NCBI GenBank assembly: GCA_041671545.1
Contig: JBAZBI010000017.1
Coordinates: 1-64,000, forward strand
DNA: 64,000 nucleotides
Reading direction: 5' to 3'
DNA from: UBA1563 sp041671545
GTDB lineage: Bacteria > Bacteroidota > Ignavibacteria > Ignavibacteriales > Ignavibacteriaceae
Shown here: positions 39,958-48,615 of the stretch, piece after piece
Numbering within the stretch: position 1 is the stretch's first letter
Layout of the letters: every line of letters starts with the position of its first letter
Made by a program: the position numbers and the translations under genes
Notes under the pieces: model-generated
The model's input: only the letters and a program-made list of their open reading frames with translations
Database searches by the model: none
Told to the model about the DNA's origin: nothing

Positions 39958-41265
39958 ATGAATTCCTCCGCAGAATTGAAGGAATTGTTCATCAAACAAT
40001 TTCAATCGTTTGAAAATACTTTGAATGGGGAGAAAGAACTTCCCTTACATCAAATAAGGAAAGATGCGATTGAGAAATTTTCCACATTGAACTTCCCTTC
40101 CATAAAAGATGAAGAGTGGAAATACACGAACATCAATTCGTTGTTGAATAAAAAATTTAGACCGGCGGATTCTATTCCCGAAGTTGATCCGCAGTTCGTC
40201 AACAAATATCTTTTCGATAAAAAAGAATTTATTACACTGGTCTTTGTTAATGGATATTTCTCAAAGGAATTTTCGGAAATTGATTCGTTGCCGAAAGGAT
40301 TAATTCTCGAAACTATTTCCGAAGCAATAAAAAAACATCCGGAATTGGTACTAAATTATTTTTCAAAAACTGCTTCTCCTGAAAAGAATATCTTCACAGC
40401 GTTAAATACCGCGTTTGCCGATCATGGTACTTTTGTTTTCGTTGAAGAGAATGTGGTGATTGAAAAACCGATTCAAATATTATACGTAACAAAAGCAGAA
40501 GATATTTTTATCTCGCCGAGAAATTTATTCTTGATAAGCAAAAATGCTCAAGTAAAAATAATTGAAACTTACGCCGGATTTGGAGACAAAACCTATTTCA
40601 CCAATCAAGTTACCGAGTTTATCGTCAATGATAGTGCGGTTGTTGAACACGTTCGCATACAAGATGAACAACTAAATGCTTTTCATATTTCGACATTATC
40701 GGTTGCTCTTGAGAAATCAACGAACTTTTCTTCTTATAATATTAACTTCGGCGGTTCGTTCGTAAGAAATAATGTGAATGCAAAGTTTAACGGTGGGTTT
40801 GCCGAATGCAGATTGAACGGATTGTATGTTACGGAAGGTTCTCAATTTATTGACAACCACACTTCAATCGATCACGCAAAACCAAACTGTTTAAGCAACG
40901 AATTGTATAAAGGCATATTAAATGATGCATCGCGTGGAGTTTTCAATGGGAAAGTTTTTGTCCGGCAAGACGCACAAAAAACCAACGCTTATCAGCAAAA
41001 CAAAAACATTTTACTTTCCAACGACGCCTTAGTAAACACAAAACCGCAATTAGAAATTTTTGCTGATGATGTAAAATGTTCACACGGCGCTACAGTTGGG
41101 CAGTTGGACAAAGACCAATTATTCTATTTAAAAGCGCGCGGCATTCAAGAGGAAGAAGCGAAAGCGATTCTCATTTACGCCTTTGCCAGCGACGTTGTTC
41201 ATTCAATTTCTATGATTCAAGTACGCGATCATCTTGAAGCGCTGCTTGCTGAAAAGCTATTATAA
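39958..41265 (+). CDS. sufD: Fe-S cluster assembly protein SufD
   Basis: A 435-aa SufD, partner of SufB in the SufBCD complex. It shares the SufB/D beta-helix core (VEHVRIQDEQLNAFHIS ... FNGGFAECRLNGLY ... DNHTSIDHAKPNCLSNELYKGIL) and the C-terminal block CSHGATVGQLDKDQLFYLKARGI. I place the start at the ATG at 39958, one base after the sufC stop. A TTG at 39949 would overlap sufC and add three residues (M-C-N) without a better ribosome site. Confidence 0.95.
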   Translation: MNSSAELKELFIKQFQSFENTLNGEKELPLHQIRKDAIEKFSTLNFPSIKDEEWKYTNINSLLNKKFRPADSIPEVDPQFVNKYLFDKKEFITLVFVNGYFSKEFSEIDSLPKGLILETISEAIKKHPELVLNYFSKTASPEKNIFTALNTAFADHGTFVFVEENVVIEKPIQILYVTKAEDIFISPRNLFLISKNAQVKIIETYAGFGDKTYFTNQVTEFIVNDSAVVEHVRIQDEQLNAFHISTLSVALEKSTNFSSYNINFGGSFVRNNVNAKFNGGFAECRLNGLYVTEGSQFIDNHTSIDHAKPNCLSNELYKGILNDASRGVFNGKVFVRQDAQKTNAYQQNKNILLSNDALVNTKPQLEIFADDVKCSHGATVGQLDKDQLFYLKARGIQEEEAKAILIYAFASDVVHSISMIQVRDHLEALLAEKLL

Positions 41266-41277
41266 AGAAGTAACACA

Positions 41278-42513
41278 ATGCTTACAGAATTAAAATCATT
41301 TGATGTTCAAAAGATCAGAAAAGACTTTCCGATCTTGAATACGTTGGTTCACGGAAAACCCTTAATCTATTTAGATAACGCCGCTACAACGCAAAAGCCG
41401 TTATGCGTTATTCAAAAAGAAGAAGAGTACTACAAAACATTGAATTCAAACATTCACCGCGGCGTTCATACGCTAAGTCAAAAAGCGACAACAGAATATG
41501 AGCAAGTGCGCGAAAAAGTTTTGAGATTTATCAATGCATCCAGCTTGTCTGAAATAATCTTTACAAAAGGAACGACCGATTCAATCAACCTTGTCGCTTC
41601 TTCTTTCGGAAAGAAATTTATAAAAGAAGGAGATGAAATTATTATCTCGCATCTTGAACATCATTCAAACATCGTTCCGTGGCAATTGCTTTGCGAAGAG
41701 AAAAAAGCCGTGTTGAAAGTGATTCCGATAAATGATAAAGGTGAGATTATTTTTGAAGCATTTGAAAAATTGATCTCCGATAAAACGAAATTTATTTCAG
41801 TGGTTTATGTTTCCAACTCGTTAGGAACAGTAAATCCGGTAAAAGAAATTATTCAACTAGCACACAGCAGAAACATTCCCGTGTTGATTGACGCCGCTCA
41901 GGCAATTCAACATTTTAAAATTAATGTGCAGGAACTTGATTGCGATTTTCTCGCCTTCTCCGCTCACAAACTTTACGCGCCGACCGGAGTGGGAATTCTT
42001 TATGGCAAAGAAAAATATTTGGAAGAAATGCCTCCGTACCAAGGCGGCGGCGATATGATTTCTTCCGTTACGTTTGAAAAAACCACTTACAATGAATTGC
42101 CTTATAAGTTTGAAGCCGGTACTCCAAACATCGCCGGAGTGATCGGTTTGGGAGCCGCACTTGATTATTTAAATGATATCGGTATTGATTCGATTGCCAC
42201 TTATGAAAAAGATTTGTTCGAATATGCGGAGATAAAATTATCTGCTGTTGAAAAACTAACGCCGATCGGAACCGCTGCGAACAAACTCAGCGTTTTTTCT
42301 TTTACGCTTGAAGGAATTCATCCGCATGACATTGGAACCATTTTAGATTTTGAAGGAATCGCAATAAGAACCGGACATCACTGCACACAACCGGTAATGC
42401 AGCGATTTGGAATTCCGGCAACTGCAAGAATTTCTCTCTCCTTTTATAATACGAAAGAGGAAATAGATTTTACCGCCGATGCAATTAAAAAAGTATTTGA
42501 GGTGTTTGGTTAA
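41278..42513 (+). CDS. sufS: cysteine desulfurase SufS
   Basis: A 411-aa PLP enzyme that takes sulfur from cysteine for cluster assembly. PLP-binding Lys lies in AFSAHKLYAPTGVGILYG, the phosphate-binding region in KGTTDSINLVA, a His-rich segment in SHLEHHSNIVPW, and the active Cys in RTGHHCTQPVM. The pattern is that of group II (SufS/CsdA) desulfurases. Its last base is the first base of the sufU start codon, implying translational coupling. Confidence 0.96.
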   Translation: MLTELKSFDVQKIRKDFPILNTLVHGKPLIYLDNAATTQKPLCVIQKEEEYYKTLNSNIHRGVHTLSQKATTEYEQVREKVLRFINASSLSEIIFTKGTTDSINLVASSFGKKFIKEGDEIIISHLEHHSNIVPWQLLCEEKKAVLKVIPINDKGEIIFEAFEKLISDKTKFISVVYVSNSLGTVNPVKEIIQLAHSRNIPVLIDAAQAIQHFKINVQELDCDFLAFSAHKLYAPTGVGILYGKEKYLEEMPPYQGGGDMISSVTFEKTTYNELPYKFEAGTPNIAGVIGLGAALDYLNDIGIDSIATYEKDLFEYAEIKLSAVEKLTPIGTAANKLSVFSFTLEGIHPHDIGTILDFEGIAIRTGHHCTQPVMQRFGIPATARISLSFYNTKEEIDFTADAIKKVFEVFG

Positions 42514-42968
42514 TGGATAGTGAATTACGCGAATTGTATCAACAAGTAATTTTGGATCATAATAAAAGTCCGAGAAATTTTAAGAAACTTGAAGATGCAA
42601 ATCATCATGCCGAAGGGCACAATCCTTTATGCGGCGATCATTTGGATGTTTATTTACAGCTTGAAAACGATGTTGTGAAAGATATTTCCTTCATCGGAAA
42701 CGGCTGTGCAATTTCAAAATCTTCCGCATCTTTAATGACCGCAATCATCAAAGGAAAAACAAAAGAAGAAGCTGAACATCTTTTTAAAAAATTCCACGAG
42801 CTTGTTACCGGTAAATTAAATGATGCCAACGAAATTGAAGCGTTGGGAAAACTTGCGGTTTTTCAGGGAGTTCAGGAATTCCCGGCGCGTGTAAAATGCG
42901 CAAGTCTTGCATGGCACACACTTCACGTAGCGCTTAACAATACAGAAGAAAAAATTTCAACTGAGTGA
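42513..42968 (+). CDS. sufU: SufU sulfur-transfer/scaffold protein
   Basis: A 151-aa SufU/IscU-fold protein. Ligand Cys and Asp positions are visible in NPLCGDHLDVY, GNGCAISKSSASLM and ARVKCASLAWHTL. The spacing between the second and third Cys matches SufU, which accepts persulfide sulfur from SufS through a zinc site. The ATG overlaps the end of sufS by one base. Confidence 0.93.
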   Translation: MDSELRELYQQVILDHNKSPRNFKKLEDANHHAEGHNPLCGDHLDVYLQLENDVVKDISFIGNGCAISKSSASLMTAIIKGKTKEEAEHLFKKFHELVTGKLNDANEIEALGKLAVFQGVQEFPARVKCASLAWHTLHVALNNTEEKISTE

Positions 42969-43303
42969 AAATGGAAGTAGCAATACAAAAATCAGAATTA
43001 GTTGAGATGCAGGAAAAAGTCATCCGCGCTTTAAAAACCTGCTACGATCCCGAAATCCCCGTTGATATTTGGGAACTCGGACTCATCTACGAATTAAATT
43101 TCGATCTCGAAAAAAATTTACAAGTTAATATGACACTCACTTCACCGATGTGTCCGGTTGCAGAAACGCTTCCGCCTGAAGTTCAACAGAAATTACAATC
43201 TGTTCCCGGAATTGGAAAAGTTAGAGTTGAGATCGTCTGGAATCCGCCATGGGATAAAGATATGATGAGTGATGTTGCAAAAGTTGAATTAGGATTTTAT
43301 TAA
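42965..43303 (+). CDS. DUF59/MIP18-type Fe-S assembly protein (SufT-like)
   Basis: A 112-aa protein with the DUF59 core: CYDPEIPVDIWELGLIYELNF, LTSPMCPVAETLPPEVQQKL and VEIVWNPPWDKDMMSD. Such proteins help insert or mature iron-sulfur clusters. The GTG start at 42965 overlaps the sufU stop (GTGA). An ATG at 42971 is an equally possible start, two codons in. Position in the suf operon supports the role. Confidence 0.9.
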   Translation: MKMEVAIQKSELVEMQEKVIRALKTCYDPEIPVDIWELGLIYELNFDLEKNLQVNMTLTSPMCPVAETLPPEVQQKLQSVPGIGKVRVEIVWNPPWDKDMMSDVAKVELGFY

Positions 43304-43389
43304 CGAAGCATCTTAATCCATTTAATTGTGATTAAGATTATGAATACGATTATGATTAAGAAAAAATTTATAAAAGAAGGATACAAAAT

Positions 43390-43923
43390 ATGTTCACAAT
43401 AACAAGACCACCGATGTATGATGAAACTGCTGTTCAGCCGATGCGCGATGAATTGATCGCCGTTGGATTTGAAGAATTGCGCTCTAAAGAAGCAGTTGAA
43501 AATACTTTTCAAGTAAATGATGATAAGACTGTTTTGGTAGTAATTAATTCTGTTTGCGGATGTGCTGCGGGAGGAGCGAGACCTGGAGTTTCTGCTGCGC
43601 TTCAACATTTGGTTATTCCAGATAAACTTACAACTGTGTTTGCGGGACAAGACCGTGATGCAGTTGATAAAGTTCGCGAATTAATTGTTGGTGAAACTCC
43701 ATCTTCACCGAGTGCTGCAATTTTCAAAAACGGAAAAGTTCTTTTCTTTCTTCCGCGATTTGAAATTGAAGGCTATTCACCTGAACAAATTGCGAAAAAA
43801 TTAACCAGCGCGTTTGATGAATTCTGCAACCGCCAAGGACCTTCTGTTTCAAAAGAGCAGTATGAAGCGGTGCAATATGCAAAAACGTGCGGATCAAAAA
43901 TTCCGTTGAATCAAAACAACTAA
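43390..43923 (+). CDS. bacilliredoxin, BrxA/BrxB family
   Basis: A 177-aa protein with the family's Cys-Gly-Cys active site (C56-G-C58 in NSVCGCAAGGARPG) and the N-terminal 'MYDETAVQPMRDELIAVGFEEL'. Family members remove bacillithiol from protein thiols after oxidative stress. A bacillithiol-synthesis gene start (bshA) lies at the right end of the window, which supports use of this thiol. AGAAGGATACAAAATATG gives a good ribosome site. Placement between suf genes and their likely regulator links thiol repair with iron-sulfur assembly. Confidence 0.92.
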   Translation: MFTITRPPMYDETAVQPMRDELIAVGFEELRSKEAVENTFQVNDDKTVLVVINSVCGCAAGGARPGVSAALQHLVIPDKLTTVFAGQDRDAVDKVRELIVGETPSSPSAAIFKNGKVLFFLPRFEIEGYSPEQIAKKLTSAFDEFCNRQGPSVSKEQYEAVQYAKTCGSKIPLNQNN

Positions 43924-43932
43924 TCATCAACA

Positions 43933-44409
43933 ATGAAATTCAATTCACAAGAAGAATACGGATTGCGCTGTCTGCTGCGAATAGCTTACAGCACATCCCC
44001 AAACGGACTGACAATTCCCGAGATCAGTAATGCGGAAAAACTTACGCAGGCAAACGCCGCAAAGATTTTGCGCATTCTGCGCATCGGAGGCTTTATTGAA
44101 AGCGCCCGTGGTCAAGCCGGTGGATACAAACTATCGCGCCCGCCGGAACAGATTATTGTTGCAGACGTGCTTAACGCGCTTGGCGGAAAATTGTTTGAAG
44201 CTTCTTTTTGCAGTGACTACTCCGGGGTTGACATCGTTTGTACACACACTATTGATTGCTCCATCCGCTCGCTCTGGAGGGCGGTTCAAACCGCTATTGA
44301 CGGGGTTGTCACTAAAACCACACTCAAAGATTTAATGGCAAAAGAATCATCTGTCGGGGAATTTGTAACTAATCTTCTCGAAGAATCTCCCTACTTTAAA
44401 ATTTCATAA
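43933..44409 (+). CDS. Rrf2-family transcriptional regulator
   Basis: A 158-aa winged-helix regulator (MKFNSQEEYGLRCLLRIAY, LTQANAAKILRILRIGGFIESARGQAGGYKLSRPP). Three cysteines, C93-x9-C103-x5-C109, lie where IscR-type proteins bind an iron-sulfur cluster. It probably senses cluster status and controls the suf operon, whose last gene it appears to be (9 bp after the bacilliredoxin gene). The palindromes at 37373-37449 are possible targets, but no direct link is shown. Confidence 0.92.
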   Translation: MKFNSQEEYGLRCLLRIAYSTSPNGLTIPEISNAEKLTQANAAKILRILRIGGFIESARGQAGGYKLSRPPEQIIVADVLNALGGKLFEASFCSDYSGVDIVCTHTIDCSIRSLWRAVQTAIDGVVTKTTLKDLMAKESSVGEFVTNLLEESPYFKIS

Positions 44410-44562
44410 CCTCCAGTAAAACCAATCCAATCTAATTCAAGAACAAAGATCAACGAATAGCGATGTTCGATTTTTTCTTCCTTTCTTTTAAAAATAATTT
44501 ACGTTGCTAACAGAGTTAGTACTCTTCGGTTAAAAAAAATTTTGCTCTTTTAAACTTTTTTC

Positions 44563-44591
44563 TTGACAAACCGTTCGCATCATCGTATATT
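44563..44591 (+). promoter_or_regulatory. arsR promoter TTGACA-N17-TATATT
   Basis: Consensus -35 TTGACA (44563-44568), a 17-bp spacer and -10 TATATT (44586-44591) lie just before arsR. Transcription would start near 44598, giving a leader of about 19 nt to the ATG at 44617. Confidence 0.85.
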
Positions 44592-44598
44592 TACGATG
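44581..44598. promoter_or_regulatory. ArsR operator palindrome
   Basis: CATCGTA-TATT-TACGATG is a perfect 7+4+7 inverted repeat covering the -10 box. It suits a homodimeric ArsR repressor that blocks polymerase until arsenite binds. Assignment to this ArsR is inferred from position. Confidence 0.8.
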
Positions 44599-44616
44599 AA
44601 CGATTTAGGAAATTTT

Positions 44617-44964
44617 ATGGCAACAGCAAAAACACAAGACTTTACCGATGACGAAATCTTTTTGGCGGATATTGCCAAAGCGCTTTCGCATCCGGCAAGA
44701 ATTAAAATTATGAAATTGCTTTCTGAGATGAATGCATGTATGTGCGGAGAATTGGTAAATCTTCTTCCGCTAGCACAGGCTACGGTTTCACAACATCTAA
44801 AAGAATTAAAGCGAGTTGGATTAATCCAGGGTGATATTGACGGACCGAAAGTTTGTTACTGTGTCAATGTCGAAATGCTTTCAAAAGTAACAAAAGATTT
44901 TCAAAACTATTTTAATAATCTGAACAAAGGAGAAAAAATATCATGCAAACCGAAAACGAAATAA
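44617..44964 (+). CDS. arsR: ArsR-family arsenite-responsive repressor
   Basis: A 115-aa winged-helix repressor. DNA-binding region 'LAQATVSQHLKELKRVGLIQGDIDG' and metal-site cysteines C41-x-C43 (NACMCGEL) match arsenic/antimony-sensing ArsR proteins. A start at TTG 44563 is open in frame but would place the promoter and operator inside the gene. The ATG at 44617 has AGGA (44607-44610) six bases upstream and gives the normal family length. It overlaps arsM by 22 bp. Confidence 0.93.
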   Translation: MATAKTQDFTDDEIFLADIAKALSHPARIKIMKLLSEMNACMCGELVNLLPLAQATVSQHLKELKRVGLIQGDIDGPKVCYCVNVEMLSKVTKDFQNYFNNLNKGEKISCKPKTK

Positions 44965-45752
44965 AAGAAATTGTAAAAGAGAAATATGGAGAGATAGCAA
45001 AGCAATCAACATCATGTTGCGGACCAACCTCCTGCTGTGGAACTGCCGATAGTAAAATCGTTGGTTACACCGTTATGAAAGATGACTACACGCATCTTGA
45101 TGGATATGTAGCAGATGCAGACCTTGGTTTGGGATGCGGACTTCCCACAGAATTTGCCGCGATCAAAAAAGGTGATGTTGTTGTTGACCTTGGCAGCGGT
45201 GCCGGAAACGATGTTTTTGTTGCCCGCGCTATTACCGGTGATGAAGGTAAAGTTTTCGGAATAGATATGACCAAAGAAATGATTGACAAAGCGAATGCCA
45301 ACAATGCAAAGCTTGGTTTCAAAAATGTTGAATTCCGGTTGGGAGACATTGAAGCAATGCCACTCAACAATTCTATAGCAGATGTAGTTGTAAGCAACTG
45401 CGTTTTGAATCTGGTTCCGAACAAACAAAAAGCTTTTGCGGAAATTTACAGAGTTTTAAAAACCGGTGGACACTTTTGTGTTTCCGATATTGTAATTAAA
45501 GGAGAATTGCCGGAGAATTTGAAAAAGTCCGCTATGATGTACGCCGGTTGTGTTGCCGGTGCAATTCAACAAGATGATTATTTGAATATTATTTCTGCCA
45601 CCGGATTTACGAATACGAAAATAAAAAAAACTAAGGTCATAGACCTCCCGGATGAAATATTAAGAGAATATTTATCGGAAGCAGAATTAACCGCATACCG
45701 CCAGAGCGGTGTAGGCATTTTCAGCATTACCGTAACCGCGAATAAAAACTAA
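44943..45752 (+). CDS. arsM: arsenite S-adenosylmethionine methyltransferase
   Basis: A 269-aa ArsM that methylates arsenite using SAM. The SAM-binding motif is VVDLGSGAGND (80-90). The three conserved arsenic-binding cysteines are C65 (GLGCGLP), C153 (VSNCVLNL) and C203 (YAGCVAGA). An N-terminal pair of CC motifs (C25-C26, C31-C32) may add metal binding. AAAGGAG lies upstream of the ATG, which overlaps arsR, so the two are translationally linked. Products (mono- and dimethylarsenicals) could leave through the permeases encoded downstream. Confidence 0.95.
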   Translation: MQTENEIKEIVKEKYGEIAKQSTSCCGPTSCCGTADSKIVGYTVMKDDYTHLDGYVADADLGLGCGLPTEFAAIKKGDVVVDLGSGAGNDVFVARAITGDEGKVFGIDMTKEMIDKANANNAKLGFKNVEFRLGDIEAMPLNNSIADVVVSNCVLNLVPNKQKAFAEIYRVLKTGGHFCVSDIVIKGELPENLKKSAMMYAGCVAGAIQQDDYLNIISATGFTNTKIKKTKVIDLPDEILREYLSEAELTAYRQSGVGIFSITVTANKN

Positions 45753-45761
45753 AAGCATTCA

Positions 45762-45799
45762 AATGCAGATTGCTATGATAAACCATAGCGATCTGCATT
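45762..45799 (+). promoter_or_regulatory. strong hairpin between arsM and arsC
   Basis: AATGCAGATTGCTATG (45762-45777) pairs with CATAGCGATCTGCATT (45784-45799) over 16 positions with one U-G wobble and a 6-nt loop. There is no T-run after it, so read-through is expected. It may modulate or process the ars mRNA. Confidence 0.75.
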
Positions 45800-45823
45800 C
45801 GTTTAAAGTAAAAAAAGTAAAAG

Positions 45824-46252
45824 ATGAAAAACCGAATTCTTATTCTCTGCACAGGCAATTCTTGCCGAAGCCAAATAGCGGAAGGATTTCTAAAATCATT
45901 TGATAATGAGTTGGAAGTTTTTTCCGCGGGAACAAATCCATCTTCACATGTTCATCCAAAAGCAATTCAAGTGATGAGTGAAGTTGGAATTGATCTGAGC
46001 AAAAATTATCCAAAGAAAGTTGATCAATTTATTAATGATGCTTTTAATTTTGTGATTACTGTATGCGATAACGCAAAAGAAACTTGCCCGGTATTTATTG
46101 GCAAAGTTGGAAAGCGATTGCACATAGGATTTGAAGACCCGGCAGATGCAACGGGAACGGAAGAAGAAATTCTGAACCAGTTCAGAAGAATACGAGATGA
46201 AATCAAAAAAGATTTTTTCAATTTCTATTTGGATTATCTGAAGAATACATAA
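45824..46252 (+). CDS. arsC: thioredoxin-coupled arsenate reductase
   Basis: A 142-aa ArsC of the low-molecular-weight phosphatase type. P-loop CTGNSCRSQ carries C9 and C14; the redox pair C81 (TVCDNAKE) and C88 (TCPV) matches the thioredoxin-linked family of Staphylococcus/Bacillus type. It reduces arsenate to arsenite, which ArsM and the efflux pump then handle. It ends 11 bp before acr3. Confidence 0.95.
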   Translation: MKNRILILCTGNSCRSQIAEGFLKSFDNELEVFSAGTNPSSHVHPKAIQVMSEVGIDLSKNYPKKVDQFINDAFNFVITVCDNAKETCPVFIGKVGKRLHIGFEDPADATGTEEEILNQFRRIRDEIKKDFFNFYLDYLKNT

Positions 46253-46263
46253 AGGAAAACGCC

Positions 46264-47319
46264 ATGTCGGAAGTATCAAAAAAGCTATCGTTCTTGGACA
46301 GATATTTAACTCTTTGGATATTTCTTGCAATGTTCATCGGAGTTTTTTCCGGTTATTTCTTTCCGGGAATAGTTGGTTTCTGGAATTCATTTCAATCCGG
46401 GACGACTAACATCCCAATAGCCGTAGGATTAATTTTAATGATGTATCCTCCGCTTGCAAAAGTGAAGTATGAAGAACTTGGCGATGTATTTAAAAACGTA
46501 AAAGTCCTTTCTCTTTCACTTGTTCAGAACTGGATCATCGGACCAATCTTAATGTTTTTCCTTGCAATAATATTTTTGCAAGACTATCCCCATTATATGA
46601 CCGGTTTAATTCTAATAGGATTGGCGCGCTGCATTGCCATGGTTATTGTGTGGAATGAACTTGCTAAAGGCGATACCGAATATGCCGCCGGATTGGTTGC
46701 ATTCAATTCGATTTTTCAAGTTCTCTTCTTTTCGATTTATGCGTATGTTTTCCTAACGGTTCTTCCAAACTGGCTCGGATTACAGTCGTTCAAAGTTGAT
46801 ATAACAATCGGACAAATTGCAGAGAGTGTTTTTATTTATCTCGGTATTCCTTTTTTAGCCGGAATAATAACCCGCTTCACATTAATAAAACTGAAAAACA
46901 AAGAATGGTATCAAACCAAATTTATTCCGAAAATTAGTCCGTTAACACTCATCGCACTTCTCTTTACCATCATTGTTATGTTCTCACTCAAAGGAGAATA
47001 TATTGTAAAAATTCCTTTTGATGTTGTACGCATCGCAATTCCGCTTCTCTTCTATTTCGTAATAATGTTTCTCGTTTCGTTTTATATGGGAAGAAAAATT
47101 GGAGCAGGTTACGCAAAGACGGCAACACTTTCTTTTACTGCTGCAAGTAACAACTTTGAATTAGCCATTGCGGTAGCGGTTGCGGTATTCGGAATAAACA
47201 GCGGTGAAGCTTTCGCTGCTGTTATTGGCCCGCTTGTGGAAGTCCCGGCTCTCATTGGATTGGTAAATGTTTCGTTGTGGTTTCAGAAAAAGTATTTTTT
47301 ACAGAACAGCAGCAAGTAG
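46264..47319 (+). CDS. acr3: ACR3-family arsenite efflux permease
   Basis: A 351-aa integral membrane transporter with about ten hydrophobic helices. Conserved residues of the ACR3 family are visible: Cys123 in GLARCIAMVIVWN, the following GDTEYAAGLVAFNSIFQ, and the Glu in AASNNFELAIAVAV. It exports arsenite from the cytoplasm. AAAGGAA precedes the ATG. It is in the middle of the ars operon. Confidence 0.95.
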   Translation: MSEVSKKLSFLDRYLTLWIFLAMFIGVFSGYFFPGIVGFWNSFQSGTTNIPIAVGLILMMYPPLAKVKYEELGDVFKNVKVLSLSLVQNWIIGPILMFFLAIIFLQDYPHYMTGLILIGLARCIAMVIVWNELAKGDTEYAAGLVAFNSIFQVLFFSIYAYVFLTVLPNWLGLQSFKVDITIGQIAESVFIYLGIPFLAGIITRFTLIKLKNKEWYQTKFIPKISPLTLIALLFTIIVMFSLKGEYIVKIPFDVVRIAIPLLFYFVIMFLVSFYMGRKIGAGYAKTATLSFTAASNNFELAIAVAVAVFGINSGEAFAAVIGPLVEVPALIGLVNVSLWFQKKYFLQNSSK

Positions 47320-48356
47320 AAAGTAAAAAATTGGAAATAAATAGTGATAAGAAAACCTTAATACCAGTGTTGTTATTCCCTTTGTGGGTTTTACTTTATC
47401 TAAATTTAGAGAAGATTACCGACCTAATAATGTTTTCTGTAATCGGTCTTACACCTAAAACGCATTTAACCGATGCAGTTTGGTTCTTCGTTTTTGAAGT
47501 TCCGAAAGTTTTACTGCTTCTCACCTTAATTGTTTTTATTGTTGGAATAATCAGAAGCTATTTCTCACCGGAAAGAACACGAAAAATACTTGGCGGTAAA
47601 AAATTATTTACCGGTAATGTTTTGGCAAGTTTGCTTGGAATTGTTACTCCATTTTGTTCTTGCTCAGCAATTCCTTTGTTTCTGGGTTTTGTAGAAAGCG
47701 GCATTCCGCTCGGCGTAACCTTTTCTTTTCTGATTGCAGCGCCGATGATAAATGAAGTAGCGCTCGTTTTACTTTTCGGATTGTTCGGCTGGAAGACGGC
47801 GCTTCTTTATATGTCAACCGGATTATTAATTGCAATTATTTCCGGTTACATAATCGGCAGATTAAAATTAGAAAGATTTGTTGAACCGTGGGTATATCAA
47901 GTTAAAGTCGGTCATCTTGAAATGGAGGAAGAAAATATTTCTTTTTCGGAAAGAATTACAGCCGGCATTGATGCGGTAAAAGAAATTGTACGTAAAGTAT
48001 GGATTTATATTGTAATTGGAATTGCAGTTGGCGCGGGAATACACGGATATGTGCCGGAAAACTTTATGGCTGATCTGATGGGAAAGAGCGCATGGTGGTC
48101 GGTTCCTATCGCTGTTATGCTTGGTGTTCCAATGTATTCCAACGCTGCAGGAATAATTCCGATTGTGCAAGCATTATTAGAAAAAGGAGCATCTCTTGGA
48201 ACCGTTCTTGCGTTCATGATGAGTGTCATCGGTCTCTCACTTCCCGAAACGATCATTCTTAAAAAAGTTCTTAAACTCCAATTGATATTTGTTTTTGTTG
48301 GAGTTGTTGCCGCGGGTATAATTATCGTTGGTTATCTATTCAATTTGATATATTAA
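47277..48356 (+). CDS. ArsP-like (DUF318) permease
   Basis: A membrane protein of up to 359 aa with about eight hydrophobic helices and the hallmark TPFCSCSAIPLF (C127, C129 from the GTG start), plus APMINEVALVL and MLGVPMYSNAAGIIPI. Relatives include ArsP, which exports trivalent organoarsenicals, and other metal-linked permeases. With arsM in the same operon, export of methylated arsenic is a reasonable guess. The GTG at 47277 overlaps acr3 by 43 bp; a TTG at 47331, after AGAAAG and the acr3 stop, is a good alternative start. Confidence 0.87.
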   Translation: MVSEKVFFTEQQQVESKKLEINSDKKTLIPVLLFPLWVLLYLNLEKITDLIMFSVIGLTPKTHLTDAVWFFVFEVPKVLLLLTLIVFIVGIIRSYFSPERTRKILGGKKLFTGNVLASLLGIVTPFCSCSAIPLFLGFVESGIPLGVTFSFLIAAPMINEVALVLLFGLFGWKTALLYMSTGLLIAIISGYIIGRLKLERFVEPWVYQVKVGHLEMEEENISFSERITAGIDAVKEIVRKVWIYIVIGIAVGAGIHGYVPENFMADLMGKSAWWSVPIAVMLGVPMYSNAAGIIPIVQALLEKGASLGTVLAFMMSVIGLSLPETIILKKVLKLQLIFVFVGVVAAGIIIVGYLFNLIY

Positions 48357-48366
48357 AGGAGAAAAA

Positions 48367-48615
48367 ATGGTTTCAGTAAAAATCCTCGGCACCGGATGCA
48401 AGAAGTGCCAAACGCTTGAGGCGAAAGTTAGAGAATTAATCGCTTCCAATAGCATAGATGCAATTGTTGAAAAGGTAACTGATCTTCAAGAAATTGTTGG
48501 TTACGGTATAATGATGACGCCCGGTTTGGTGATAAATGAAAAAGTAAAAAGTTATGGCATCATTCCGAAAGATGAACAAATTATAAACTGGCTGAAGGAA
48601 AATGAAAATGCATAG
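48367..48615 (+). CDS. small thioredoxin-fold protein (CKKC)
   Basis: An 82-aa cytoplasmic thioredoxin-like protein of the TM0996/MTH895 type, with the active-site motif C11-K-K-C14 and the cis-Pro region MMTPGLVINEKV. AAAGGAG lies before the ATG. It follows the DUF318 permease, as small proteins of this type often do, and may pass electrons or bind metal for it. By order with the next two genes it could correspond to ArsE of the ArsEFG-type organoarsenical systems; that match is by position only. Confidence 0.87.
   Translation: MVSVKILGTGCKKCQTLEAKVRELIASNSIDAIVEKVTDLQEIVGYGIMMTPGLVINEKVKSYGIIPKDEQIINWLKENENA

Noticed and set aside
44563..44616. Extended arsR start at TTG 44563
   Set aside because: This TTG is the -35 TTGACA box; the extension would contain the -10 and operator. 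ATG 44617 has an AGGA site and the normal family length.
45012..45428. 138- and 112-codon frames opposite arsM
   Set aside because: Shadows of arsM, which has all expected motifs on the plus strand.
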